The notes under the pieces were generated by a model. The model made no database searches, was not told the DNA's origin, and was given only the letters and a program-made list of their open reading frames with translations. DNA of 64,000 nucleotides, taken from assembly GCF_003610805.1 (NCBI RefSeq), contig NZ_RAPF01000001.1, positions 496,001 to 560,000 of the forward strand, read 5' to 3'. The DNA is from Altericroceibacterium spongiae. GTDB taxonomy: Bacteria; Pseudomonadota; Alphaproteobacteria; Sphingomonadales; Sphingomonadaceae. Numbering within the stretch: position 1 is the stretch's first letter; each line of letters begins with the position of its first letter. Positions 33,374 through 40,778 of the stretch are shown here, one piece after another. The translations under genes were made by a program, and so were the position numbers.

Positions 33374-33879
33374 AAAGGCCAATTGGTGGCGATCAGGGCG
33401 GTGCTGGTTAGAAAAGCGGCCGGAAGGATCATCCCGAGGCAGCCAGTGCTTGAGGTTTTTAACCGTTTTTTTACCTGCGCTTTGCGCCATGCGGCCTGAT
33501 CCTCTTGCAAGGGCCGATGGCGGTGGGGTTTCTGGCCTTCCCATGCGAGAGAGATTTCACAGCCCATCGTGGGATAGTTCCGCAAGCCGCCGGTGATCTG
33601 GTGGATTTTGGCGCGCGGTATGTCGCCGCTATCGAGCAAAGGTGCCAGAATGGCCGCGTCCTCTGCGGCGATATGGGCCAGTTGCCGGTCGAGCGCGTCG
33701 AGCACTGCAATTGCGTTAGGGTCTTTAGGGTTATCCGGGTCACGCCTGAGATAAGCGGGTTCCCCCGGATCGGTGGAGAGAAGGATAGTCTGGCGGCTGG
33801 TGCCGTCGGGATTATCGAAGCTTTCGCCCACCAGCTGGAAGATCTTCTTGCGAGGGCGTTTCAGTTGCGTAGCAGCCAT
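33370..33879 (-). CDS. HIRAN-domain protein with C-terminal membrane helix
   Basis: A 169-aa protein. Residues about 14-90 fit the HIRAN domain (FQLVGESFDNPDGTSRQTIL, AYLRRDPDNPKDPNAIAV, then AHIAAEDAAILAPLLDSGD), a fold that in helicases such as HLTF recognises 3' DNA ends. A charged helical part follows, and a hydrophobic end (GMILPAAFLTSTALIATNW). A HIRAN unit tied to a membrane helix in a lysogenic operon is unusual and could sense incoming phage DNA at the membrane; this is speculation. Confidence 0.72.
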   Translation of the reverse strand: MAATQLKRPRKKIFQLVGESFDNPDGTSRQTILLSTDPGEPAYLRRDPDNPKDPNAIAVLDALDRQLAHIAAEDAAILAPLLDSGDIPRAKIHQITGGLRNYPTMGCEISLAWEGQKPHRHRPLQEDQAAWRKAQVKKRLKTSSTGCLGMILPAAFLTSTALIATNWPL

Positions 33880-33888
33880 GAGCGGGCC

Positions 33889-34326
33889 TTACTTCAAGCC
33901 GAACTGGGATTTCTGGATCAGTTTGCCATCCTGAAACATGGCATTAGCATTGGCACCAAATCCGTTTTCACCATCCCACTGAACCATAATAGTGCGGATG
34001 CCGCCCAGTTCATTTTCGCTGATAACTTCGCCGGGTGAGCCCACGATGGCTTCCACCTCAGAAGGCGTCATCCCGGTTTTGATGGCAGTGAATTCAGCCG
34101 CGCTGATCCCCGGATCGTTTCGGCGGGCGGCGGGGGCAGATTGTTCGGGCGCCCCGGCGATCCGGCTATCACCAGCGCTGACGCCCGGCTGGCCGGTTTG
34201 TGCCGGCGGATCTCCGAAAAGCGCGCCGATCACGCCCAGTGCGAAAATGACACCGATGCCGACCAGCCCCCAGAACATGCAGCCGCGCTTTTTCGGCTGG
34301 CCGTTCCCGCCCAGAGATTCCGTCAT
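33889..34326 (-). CDS. Membrane-anchored DUF3862/BLIP-like protein
   Basis: A 145-aa protein has an N-terminal membrane helix (CMFWGLVGIGVIFALGVIGA), an Ala/Pro/Gly linker and a C-terminal SmpA/BLIP-like repeat (MTPSEVEAIVGSPGEVISE, then GIRTIMVQWDGE, ANAMFQDGKLIQKSQFGLK), which agrees well with DUF3862. The soluble part would be outside the cytoplasm. It is the first gene after the repressor (11-bp gap) and so should be expressed in the lysogen. Confidence 0.78.
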   Translation of the reverse strand: MTESLGGNGQPKKRGCMFWGLVGIGVIFALGVIGALFGDPPAQTGQPGVSAGDSRIAGAPEQSAPAARRNDPGISAAEFTAIKTGMTPSEVEAIVGSPGEVISENELGGIRTIMVQWDGENGFGANANAMFQDGKLIQKSQFGLK

Positions 34327-34337
34327 ATCTTCCCCCG

Positions 34338-34670
34338 TTATCCAACAGTTCCATTTTTGCGAACCAACGCCTGCGCTACGCTAATAAGTTGTTTGCGTTC
34401 TTCTGCAGATGCGTTGACCCAAATTTCGATAATATCGGTAGGTAAAGTGGAAGGGTCGTGTTCCAGAATGAAGCCTGGCTGGGTCTTCAATGCCGGCGCT
34501 AGGCGCCTCAACCATTTGGCTGACAATCCCCGCTCACCGCTCTCCAGATACCCTATCATGTTCTGGTTAGTGCCGACTGCTTCCGCCAGCTCCGCTTGAG
34601 ACATATGGCGAAACTCTCGCCACGCGCGAAGATAGTTGGGCCCGCCATTTTTATCGTCGCGCTCTTGCAT
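34338..34670 (-). CDS. Prophage repressor (CI position), HTH only
   Basis: A 110-aa protein with a Cro/CI-type helix-turn-helix (REFRHMSQAELAEAVGTNQN, MIGYLESGERGLS) and a short C-terminal helical segment. It has no S24 peptidase domain, so it is not expected to cleave itself on DNA damage; induction must work in some other way. It is divergent from the cro-like gene with three operator-like dyads between them. ATG 34670 follows AAGGAG almost directly; an upstream -10-like GATAAT would make the message nearly leaderless, as for lambda cI. Confidence 0.8.
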   Translation of the reverse strand: MQERDDKNGGPNYLRAWREFRHMSQAELAEAVGTNQNMIGYLESGERGLSAKWLRRLAPALKTQPGFILEHDPSTLPTDIIEIWVNASAEERKQLISVAQALVRKNGTVG

Positions 34671-34680
34671 CTCCTTATTA

Positions 34681-34693
34681 TCGCAGATTGTGA
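34681..34693. promoter_or_regulatory. Operator-like site near the repressor start (one mismatch)
   Basis: TCGCA-GAT-TGTGA matches the TCACA-N3-TGTGA dyad except for one base. It is 11 bp upstream of the repressor ATG, in the repressor's own promoter region. Confidence 0.55.
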
Positions 34694-34706
34694 ACTCAAT
34701 CGCGCC

Positions 34707-34719
34707 ACACAGATTGTGA
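34707..34719. promoter_or_regulatory. Operator-like site between repressor and cro (one mismatch)
   Basis: ACACA-GAT-TGTGA matches the dyad with one mismatch. It overlaps the -35 box (TTGTGA, 34714-34719) proposed for the rightward early promoter. Confidence 0.55.
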
Positions 34720-34742
34720 TATTTTTCAGTTGCACTTAAAAT
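34714..34742 (+). promoter_or_regulatory. Early-right promoter (PR-like)
   Basis: A -35 TTGTGA (34714-34719), 17-bp spacer and -10 TAAAAT (34737-34742) are flanked on both sides by operator-like dyads. It would drive the cro-like gene and the rightward early operon. Confidence 0.55.
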
Positions 34743-34754
34743 CACATTATGTGA
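34742..34754. promoter_or_regulatory. Operator-like site just before cro
   Basis: TCACA-TTA-TGTGA is a perfect dyad that abuts the -10 box of the early-right promoter and ends 10 bp before the cro-like ATG. Confidence 0.68.
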
Positions 34755-34764
34755 TGTTTGCGGC

Positions 34765-35169
34765 ATGGAAAAGTTGACCTCCAGAGAAATCCGCAAAGCG
34801 ACGGGGATTAGCCAGTCCTATGCGAGCATGATTGCTAACGGGAGACGAACTCCTCCCCGAGCACTGGCAATATACCTTCTTCGTCAGACCGGCTGGCGTC
34901 ATCCGTCCATTGCCGACCTCACCGACAAACAAATCGATGTATTAGAATCGGTCGAGCCTTGGCAGCTATCCAAGCCGGACGATGACGACGTAGCCGCTGC
35001 CCGGTCAAAGCCCGACTGGGCGCTGAGCGATGCTGAAATAGAGGCGCTGCCGGAAAACCGGACCGTGCTGTGCGCGGTGTGCGAAACCCGGCTGGACAGC
35101 GCCGCCGCCCAAGCCTGCACCTTCGTCGATTGCCCGCATGCCTCCCTGACAGCGGAGGAGGCGGCGTGA
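34765..35169 (+). CDS. Cro-like protein with C-terminal zinc ribbon
   Basis: A 134-aa protein starts with a helix-turn-helix (REIRKATGISQSYASMIANG, RRTPPRALAIYLL) and ends with a Cys-rich part (VLCAVCETRLDSAA, ACTFVDCPHA) that could bind zinc. It is the first rightward early gene, divergent from the repressor, with dyads in between, and most likely antagonises the repressor. The extra zinc ribbon is not part of classical Cro. Confidence 0.78.
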   Translation: MEKLTSREIRKATGISQSYASMIANGRRTPPRALAIYLLRQTGWRHPSIADLTDKQIDVLESVEPWQLSKPDDDDVAAARSKPDWALSDAEIEALPENRTVLCAVCETRLDSAAAQACTFVDCPHASLTAEEAA

Positions 35170-35384
35170 GCGCTCCCCGGATCATCAAGAAACAGGCTAT
35201 CCATACGTGGGTGGAGCGTCGACGGGATGCGCGGGAGGTTTATGCCCACCGCAAGATGCTGAACGCAATCCGCCGCAGCTTCGGCAAAGGGCCTATAGCT
35301 TTCCTTCCCTCTCTGCTCGCTTCTGAACGAGATCTTCAACCATCGCCCAGAAGTACTCCGTGTGATGGAGGAGAAGTTGAGTAG
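35166..35384 (+). CDS. Hypothetical early protein
   Basis: A GTG start in a GTGA overlap with the cro-like gene gives 72 aa. The first 45 residues are basic and helical (SAPRIIKKQAIHTWVERRRD, AHRKMLNAIRRSFGKG) and look coding. The end overlaps the convergent gene at 35293-35586 and looks like antisense of it, so the C-terminus may have been replaced. Confidence 0.5.
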   Translation: MSAPRIIKKQAIHTWVERRRDAREVYAHRKMLNAIRRSFGKGPIAFLPSLLASERDLQPSPRSTPCDGGEVE

Positions 35385-35586
35385 CTGGATGATAAGCCTC
35401 ATTAGCCGTTTCGGCTCTCTTTTCGGCATAAGTGTCCAACTCACTGAGACTTCCGCGTGCGCACTCTTGTGCGCTTTTGACGGGATCAGGCTGAGAAGAC
35501 AGGATGTTTGCCCACAAATGCAGGGTGAGATGTTCGAGCATGAGAATGTGCATGCTCGTATCAAGTTTCTTAAGCGGTTCGTCCAT
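35293..35586 (-). CDS. Hypothetical protein on the opposite strand within the early-right operon
   Basis: A 97-aa helical protein starts MDEPLKKLDTSMHILMLEHL and contains LSELDTYAEKRAETANEAYH and a charged end. Composition looks coding, and it is the only leftward gene in the early-right block. It may be an independently expressed insertion (a moron). No family is recognised. Confidence 0.55.
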   Translation of the reverse strand: MDEPLKKLDTSMHILMLEHLTLHLWANILSSQPDPVKSAQECARGSLSELDTYAEKRAETANEAYHPATQLLLHHTEYFWAMVEDLVQKRAEREGKL

Positions 35587-35704
35587 TTCATTCGCCTTTC
35601 GGTTGTTTCTGACATTGCAACCGTGACCGAAGCGGGGGCGGCGTCAATCCGTCCCCGTGGAGGTGTCCCACCGCAGGGCATAGCCGCCAGCCGGACGCCG
35701 CCCC

Positions 35705-35866
35705 ATGACTGACCCGTTAGCCCTGAGAACGCCGCATAAGCGCGTTCCGGGTCGCCTGCCCGGCGGGGAACTCCCCCCTGTCCGTCTCCGCCGGGCACTT
35801 CATTCCATCCGTGTTTTGCCATGCCGACTTATTGTGCGGCGCAGCGGGGTTTGCCCATGGAAATGA
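35705..35866 (+). CDS. Possible small basic protein
   Basis: A 53-codon frame starts MTDPLALRTPHKRVPGRLPG and is Arg/Pro-rich. It overlaps the start of the next gene in another frame. The support is only position and an ATG after GC-rich sequence, so it could be spurious. Confidence 0.25.
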   Translation: MTDPLALRTPHKRVPGRLPGGELPPVRLRRALHSIRVLPCRLIVRRSGVCPWK

Positions 35867-36300
35867 TGCCGGAATATTCCATCCCCAGCGTAAAACGGCT
35901 GGTTGCCGATACGTTACGCATGTTTGTGGGCCATGGCCGCCGCATTAGCTGGGCCGATCTGGCCGCGGCGACCGGCGATAAAGAGCGCAAGTTGCGATCC
36001 TATGTCGAGACGGACGGCCCGGAAATGCCGCTGGACGTGTTTATGCGGGTCTTTGCGATCCTGCCACCCGAAGCCTTTGCCCGTGTGGCCCGGCATATGG
36101 GGTTCAGCGCGGCCCCGCTGGATCTGTGCCCGGATGCAACGATGCTGCGGGCGCTGGCGCAATCAGCCCGGCTGGTCGCCGAGGGCAACGAATTTCTGGA
36201 AGATGGCGTGATCGACCACAGCGAGCGGGCCATGCTCGCCAAAAGGGCCGGTGACCTTCTTCCGATCCTGCAATCCATCGCCGGGAACGGTTCCACCTGA
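35857..36300 (+). CDS. Putative phage regulatory protein with HTH-like N-terminus
   Basis: ATG 35857 (147 aa) is preferred, although a start at 35821 is possible. The N-terminal part (SVKRLVADTLRMFVGHGRRI, WADLAAATGDKERKLRSYVE) resembles a helix-turn-helix used by CII-like phage activators. The rest is helical (RALAQSARLVAEGNEFLEDG). By location in the early-right operon it may be a delayed-early regulator. Confidence 0.55.
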   Translation: MEMMPEYSIPSVKRLVADTLRMFVGHGRRISWADLAAATGDKERKLRSYVETDGPEMPLDVFMRVFAILPPEAFARVARHMGFSAAPLDLCPDATMLRALAQSARLVAEGNEFLEDGVIDHSERAMLAKRAGDLLPILQSIAGNGST

Positions 36301-36395
36301 CCGGACCGGCTGGCGGTGCGTGACGCCCTGCCAGCACCTCCGCCGATGCATCGAAGCCGCGCCGATGGGCGGGGCGGCCATAAGGAGTGAGTATC

Positions 36396-36815
36396 ATGAA
36401 CGAAAAGGCAGAAAGGCCCGATGCAACCATCGATCAGCCATCCGTGGCGGCCGATGGCGGGCATGTTCCCGGCGCGTGCAACACGCTGGGCGAGTTTGTC
36501 CGCTCTCTGGAAGACGGGCAGTTCGATGCCGATTGCTATGACGCGATCAAGGATCTGGCTGCAACCATGCAGGAACATGCGTGGAGGTCTGGCGGCAAGT
36601 CCAAGGGCAAGATCACTATCACGCTGGACTTCGTTCAGGAAGGCGGCGTCACCGAAATCAAGGCGAAGTTCAAGGCGGCCAAACCTGAGGCCAGCCGCGC
36701 CAAATCGATCATGTGGGCGACCGAAGATCATCGCATGACGCGCACGCGCCCCGGCCAGAAGCAGCTGTTCGGCATTCGTGACGTGTCAGGCAGCGCGCCG
36801 ATGCGCGACGCCTGA
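36396..36815 (+). CDS. Conserved hypothetical phage protein preceding DUF2303
   Basis: A 139-aa protein starts at ATG 36396 after AAGGAG. It has an acidic N-terminus, a helical middle (GEFVRSLEDGQFDADCYDAI) and a beta-rich end with basic residues. It sits 30 bp ahead of the DUF2303 gene, a frequent pairing in phages of this group; the function is unknown. Confidence 0.65.
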   Translation: MNEKAERPDATIDQPSVAADGGHVPGACNTLGEFVRSLEDGQFDADCYDAIKDLAATMQEHAWRSGGKSKGKITITLDFVQEGGVTEIKAKFKAAKPEASRAKSIMWATEDHRMTRTRPGQKQLFGIRDVSGSAPMRDA

Positions 36816-36845
36816 CCCCTTTACCCCTGACGAAAGGAGATCGGC

Positions 36846-37766
36846 ATGTCCGACTTTGCACAACAGCGCGGCACGGCCGCGGAAGTCCGTGAAATCATTG
36901 AAACCTATAAAAGGCCCGAGATCGAAACGCTTGTTGAGCCGGGTACAGGCGTTGAAGCGATTGTTCAGATCAGCTCGCACGGCACGAAGGTGATCCCCAG
37001 CGAAGTGTTCGACGAATATCGCCGTGCACCGTCTCAGCGGTATGGCACGGCTTCACTGACAGCGATCGAGAGCCTGATCGACCATGTGAACCGCTTCAAG
37101 GACGCTGACAGCGTGCTGTTCGCCATCGATGATCGCACAAAGCCCTCCATCACCGCCGTACTGGATTATCACCGGGCTGGCGCAGAATCCGATCCGCGTT
37201 ACGGCCTGCACCGGTCGCTGTTCCAATTCCCGCTGTCGGATGAATGGAAAGCCTGGACGAAGTATGACGGCGAGCCTTTCAAGATGGCAGAGTTTGCCGC
37301 CTTTCTGGAAGACAGGATTATTGACGTTCTGGACCTGATCCCCGGTGAGGACAGCCTGCCGGAAGATATGCAGCGTTTCGTCAATACGGTGGGCGGTTCC
37401 ATTGCCAGCCCTTCCAAGCTGATCGAACTTTCCGTCGGTCTGAAAGTCAATGAACGCTCTGCGGTGAAAGAGGCGATCAACCTTTCTTCTGGCGAAGGGC
37501 AGGTTCAGTTCGTAGCAGAGCATGTGGACGATGTGGGTGCACCGCTGCGCGTGCCGGGCCTGTTCCTGATCGGGATTCCGGTGTTCAATAAGGGGCCGAT
37601 TTACCGGCTGGCGGCGCGGCTGCGTTATCGCAAGACGGCGGAAGGGCTGGTGTTCTACTATCAGCTCTGGCGGGCAGACCGGACATTCGACCACAGTTTC
37701 CGCGAAGCGTGCGAGCGGGTGCAGGTTGAAACCGAATTACCCATGATGTTCGGCACGCCTGAATAA
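36846..37766 (+). CDS. DUF2303 (YfdQ-like) phage protein
   Basis: A 306-aa protein matches DUF2303: TASLTAIESLIDHVNRFKD, SVLFAIDDRTKPSITAVLDY, FPLSDEWKAWTKYDGEPF, FAAFLEDRIIDVLDL. The family occurs in temperate phage early regions, sometimes near recombination genes; its role is not established. The ribosome site is GAAAGGAG. Confidence 0.85.
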   Translation: MSDFAQQRGTAAEVREIIETYKRPEIETLVEPGTGVEAIVQISSHGTKVIPSEVFDEYRRAPSQRYGTASLTAIESLIDHVNRFKDADSVLFAIDDRTKPSITAVLDYHRAGAESDPRYGLHRSLFQFPLSDEWKAWTKYDGEPFKMAEFAAFLEDRIIDVLDLIPGEDSLPEDMQRFVNTVGGSIASPSKLIELSVGLKVNERSAVKEAINLSSGEGQVQFVAEHVDDVGAPLRVPGLFLIGIPVFNKGPIYRLAARLRYRKTAEGLVFYYQLWRADRTFDHSFREACERVQVETELPMMFGTPE

Positions 37767-37768
37767 TC

Positions 37769-37969
37769 ATGGTCCAGCCGGGCACGCATGAACTGGGCCT
37801 GTTCCGATCAGAAGGAACACGGAAACAGCCGCGCGATGCGCGGGGCCGGTTCGTGCGTGTCCATTACAGTCCGGCGCGGCTGAAAATCCTAGAAACCACA
37901 CGCCAGATGCGGGCCGATATGGGCCTGCCGCCCAGCCCATGGCTGGAACCTTTCGGGAAAGACAAATGA
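37769..37969 (+). CDS. Small hypothetical phage protein
   Basis: A 66-aa basic protein starts MVQPGTHELGLFRSEGTRKQ and has RDARGRFVRVHYSPARLKIL. It follows DUF2303 by 2 bp and overlaps the next gene (ATGA). No family is recognised. Confidence 0.55.
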   Translation: MVQPGTHELGLFRSEGTRKQPRDARGRFVRVHYSPARLKILETTRQMRADMGLPPSPWLEPFGKDK

Positions 37970-38391
37970 GCTATGGAACATACAGATTGCGGCGTTGTGT
38001 CGTCACGCCGGTGCAGATGCAGCGGCTGCAAGAGGTGCATGCCGCGCTGAAAAACGGCGAAGGGCTGGAAGAGCTTGCCAGCCGCACGGGCGTGAAACCG
38101 AACACTATCCGAACATCGCTGGTAAACATACTGGGCAGCAGTGCATGGCCACCCCCGATTGAAGCTGTGGAAGAGGCGTTAAAGCTGCCTGCCTGCAACC
38201 CGTATGAAAAGACCGCAAACCGGTTCGATGGCGTCGCGGTGGATTTCGATGCGGAAGAACGCGAGCTGGAGCAGCGCCGCTTCGCCGTGGAAGAGGCCCG
38301 GCTGGAACGGGAAAGGCGGTTGCTGGCCGAGGAACAGCGCAAATATGGGCTGAAAAAGCCCGGCAAGCCGATTTCGGAAATGCCTATATGA
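37966..38391 (+). CDS. Hypothetical phage protein with HTH-like part and coiled coil
   Basis: A 141-aa protein from ATG 37966. The N-terminal part (EGLEELASRTGVKPNTIRTS) has helix-turn-helix character. The C-terminal part is a Glu/Arg-rich coiled coil (EERELEQRRFAVEEARLERE). It could be a DNA-binding accessory factor in replication. Confidence 0.6.
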   Translation: MSYGTYRLRRCVVTPVQMQRLQEVHAALKNGEGLEELASRTGVKPNTIRTSLVNILGSSAWPPPIEAVEEALKLPACNPYEKTANRFDGVAVDFDAEERELEQRRFAVEEARLERERRLLAEEQRKYGLKKPGKPISEMPI

Positions 38392-38888
38392 GCGCGAACC
38401 GAAAACCCATCTTCTCAGGCGGCTGGCGTCCGAAGGCTTCAAAGAGAAAAAAGAAACCCCCGCGCCCGCGCCCCGCACCGAGGCCCATTGACGATATCAC
38501 CGACCTTCCGGCTGGGCCGCGCGTGATCGTGCCGTTCCCGCCGGTCGAGTTGTCACCAAACTTCCGGGGCCACTGGACCGTTAAATCGCGGGCCAAGAAG
38601 GATTATCGCCGGGCATGCTGGGCGCTGGCGCTTGAAGCCGGGCTGCAAGTACCTGGCTATGCCGGAACGGATGGCAAGATCGCTATCCGGCTGGATTTCT
38701 TTCCCCCGGACCGGGCCAGCCGCGATGATGACAATGTACCGGCGAGCTTCAAGGCCGGGCGGGACGGCATCGCCGATGCTCTGAAATGCGATGATGCGCG
38801 GTTTGTAACCACGGTTGAGATGCGCAGCGAGACGCGTTGCTGTGTGGTCGTGACGCTGATCCAGCCAGCCGACGGGAGGGCCGCATGA
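38388..38888 (+). CDS. RusA-family Holliday junction resolvase
   Basis: A 166-aa protein. After a basic Pro/Arg/Lys-rich N-terminus of about 45 residues comes the RusA fold (FPPVELSPNFRGHWTVKSRA) with active-site acids in RASRDDDNVPASFKAGRDGI and ADALKCDDARF. The enzyme cuts four-way DNA junctions in phage recombination and packaging. The basic extension is longer than in E. coli RusA (120 aa). Confidence 0.87.
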   Translation: MSANRKPIFSGGWRPKASKRKKKPPRPRPAPRPIDDITDLPAGPRVIVPFPPVELSPNFRGHWTVKSRAKKDYRRACWALALEAGLQVPGYAGTDGKIAIRLDFFPPDRASRDDDNVPASFKAGRDGIADALKCDDARFVTTVEMRSETRCCVVVTLIQPADGRAA

Positions 38889-39019
38889 TGCGCCAGCCCG
38901 ATACCTATCTGCTCATCTATCGCGACGGCACGCGCCGGCTGGTTAAGCCGCAATCCTTCGAACGGCTGGTGAGAGGGCCGAACATTTCCGGATTCTGGCG
39001 TGTGTGGAGGCGCAAATGA
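38885..39019 (+). CDS. Small hypothetical phage protein
   Basis: A 44-aa basic protein starts MMRQPDTYLLIYRDGTRRLV. It overlaps the resolvase gene (ATGATG) and the replication gene (ATGA), which supports translation. The function is unknown. Confidence 0.5.
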   Translation: MMRQPDTYLLIYRDGTRRLVKPQSFERLVRGPNISGFWRVWRRK

Positions 39020-40107
39020 GCTGGGAAACCCAGAGCTGGGCCGCCAAGCAACGCCCCGGTTCGTCTTCGGCGAAACTGGTTTTGCTGGGGCTCGCATCCT
39101 GCGCGGATGCCAATCACTGCTCTTTTCCTTCAGTTCAATGGCTCTGTGACTTCAGCGACCTTAATCGAAAAACAGTGATAACCGCTTTGCAGCGGCTGGA
39201 AGACGGTATGTTTCCCCTGATTGAAGACACCGGGGAGCGCCGGGGCCGAACCTCTCAGGTGAAGGTCTATCGGCTGGCGGCCGGAAGGGAAGGCACGCAG
39301 TCCGATCCGCCGTCTGAAACAGTACCGAAAGCGGAACAGTACCGAAAACGGAACAGTTCCGTTTTTTCCCGTAAAGAGTCCCAAAAACGGGACACGGAAC
39401 CTTTTAGGGAACCTATACCCCCCTTATCAGCTAAAGCTGATAAGGCCCCCACTGCCGATTTTGATGATCGTTTGGAGAAGGGAAAACCCGCCAAGTCTGG
39501 GCGGAGTGGAAAACGGCCCTCCCGTGGAACCCGATTGCCCAGTGACTGGTCGCCACCGCCTGTCGATCAACTGCCGCCCACAGCCGGAAAGCTGGTCGAG
39601 CAATGGCCGAGCGGGGCGTATGAGGCGGTTTGCGAGACGTTTCGATGCCATTGGCACTCCGAGACCCGAGCCGTGGGCTGCAAGCGTGACTGGGATGCTG
39701 CGCTGACCAAGTGGCTGATCAGCGATCATGCAAAGATCATGCGGGATGCCAAGGCTGGCGTGAGCTTTGCTTACCTCACAACGCAGCGGTCAGCCGGCGG
39801 CAAGGGCAAGGATGTTCTTCCGCCACCCGTGGCCAAAGCAGACGAAGATGATCGGTCGGCGGCCATTCATAACGTTCTGAGGACGGAACTTGGCCAAACA
39901 GCGTATGAGACATGGATCGAACGATGCGCTCTGATTTGGGATGCTCCGGGCGTTGTGGTGGTCACGTCCAGCGAGTTTCAGCGGTCGTGGATTGAGGATC
40001 ACTTCCAATCGAAAATTATGGCGGCTGCGAGGGCAGCCATCGGGTCTGGCGTACGCTGGACACGCTTCCAAGTCGAACAGCCGATAAGAAGGGCAGCTAA
40101 TGGCTAG
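39016..40107 (+). CDS. Phage replication protein with winged helix and DnaA domain-I-like end
   Basis: A 363-aa protein. Residues about 15-85 form a winged helix of the phage replication O/helix_turn_helix type (SSAKLVLLGLASCADANHCS, SVQWLCDFSDLNRKTVITAL). A long Lys/Ser/Pro linker follows (about 95-175). The last 75 residues (IHNVLRTELGQTAYETWIER, VVVVTSSEFQRSWIEDHFQS) resemble the N-terminal domain of DnaA, which contacts the helicase. The linker DNA holds three 17-bp direct repeats and a long palindrome, as in lambda O where the origin lies inside the gene. The protein probably binds these and loads the host helicase. Confidence 0.75.
   Translation: MSWETQSWAAKQRPGSSSAKLVLLGLASCADANHCSFPSVQWLCDFSDLNRKTVITALQRLEDGMFPLIEDTGERRGRTSQVKVYRLAAGREGTQSDPPSETVPKAEQYRKRNSSVFSRKESQKRDTEPFREPIPPLSAKADKAPTADFDDRLEKGKPAKSGRSGKRPSRGTRLPSDWSPPPVDQLPPTAGKLVEQWPSGAYEAVCETFRCHWHSETRAVGCKRDWDAALTKWLISDHAKIMRDAKAGVSFAYLTTQRSAGGKGKDVLPPPVAKADEDDRSAAIHNVLRTELGQTAYETWIERCALIWDAPGVVVVTSSEFQRSWIEDHFQSKIMAAARAAIGSGVRWTRFQVEQPIRRAANG
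39316..39366. repeat. Three 17-bp iteron-like direct repeats, candidate phage origin
   Basis: GAAACAGTACCGAAAGC (39316-39332), GGAACAGTACCGAAAAC (39333-39349) and GGAACAGTTCCGTTTTT (39350-39366) lie head to tail. The last diverges in its 3' half. They are within the linker-coding part of the replication gene and are followed by T/A-rich sequence. Confidence 0.6.
39422..39445. repeat. 24-bp palindrome near the iterons
   Basis: There are two perfect 11-bp arms (CCTTATCAGCT and its complement) around a 2-bp centre AA, 55 bp after the iterons and in the same linker-coding region. It could extrude or act as a primosome or initiator site. Confidence 0.6.
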
Positions 40108-40648
40108 ATCAGGTCGCAAAAGGAAAAACGTTAAGCGGGAGCGCAATGGGCGGGCAATTCGAGCCGGGTTGCCTCGTTATGACAAGGGCACAGAGCGGGC
40201 GCAGGCGATGCAGGCGCTATACGGTCAGGATGGATGCGACGCCATTGGCCGCGCTTATCGTGCCGGATTGCTGGGGGCAGGGTCGGAGGCAAAGGCCTTG
40301 CTCGATACTGCGCGGGCGATCAGCAATGCCTATTGGGCAGCCTATTCGACCGGCAGCTACAAGAGCCCGCTGGCAGGATCATCCTCAGGCAGTGTGATTG
40401 CCATCGATCATGCCAAGGTTTTGAAGCGGGAAGAGTGGCTGAATGAAAGCCTGTGCATGGTTCACACTCTTGGCCCGCAGATCCGCAGAGCGTTCTATCA
40501 GCTGGTCATCGATGTGCATCCAGACTGCGGCCCTGACTGGCTCGACCGGCTGCTGTTCGCTGATCGCAGAGCAGGCATACGCGCCGATGAAGACGATGTG
40601 CGTATGATACGATATGCATTGGAAGGCCTTGCGGAGATAGCGGCTTGA
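40100..40648 (+). CDS. Hypothetical early-right protein, candidate late-gene activator
   Basis: A 182-aa protein has a very basic start (ARSGRKRKNVKRERNGRAIR), a helical middle (SEAKALLDTARAISNAYWAA) and a mixed end. No antiterminator family is recognised. It is the last gene before a possible promoter and a strong terminator that precede the late operon, the place held by Q in lambda-like phages, so a late-gene control role is possible. Confidence 0.55.
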   Translation: MARSGRKRKNVKRERNGRAIRAGLPRYDKGTERAQAMQALYGQDGCDAIGRAYRAGLLGAGSEAKALLDTARAISNAYWAAYSTGSYKSPLAGSSSGSVIAIDHAKVLKREEWLNESLCMVHTLGPQIRRAFYQLVIDVHPDCGPDWLDRLLFADRRAGIRADEDDVRMIRYALEGLAEIAA

Positions 40649-40747
40649 CACATAGAACAAAAGGTGAAATGGTCATAAATAGAAAGTCCGGAGATGTGTC
40701 CGGCGAGGCCTTCGGCAACAGAGCCGCAATCATTGCCGACCAGTTTC

Positions 40748-40778
40748 AAGGCCATCGTCTTCGGGCGGTGGCCTTTTT
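40748..40778 (+). terminator. Strong intrinsic terminator between early and late genes
   Basis: A 12-bp uninterrupted stem (some G-U pairs) closed by a UUCG tetraloop at 40760-40763 is followed by TTTTT (40774-40778). It would stop early transcription ahead of the HNH and terminase genes unless antitermination occurs. A TTGACA at 40645-40650 lies upstream in the leader. Confidence 0.82.
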
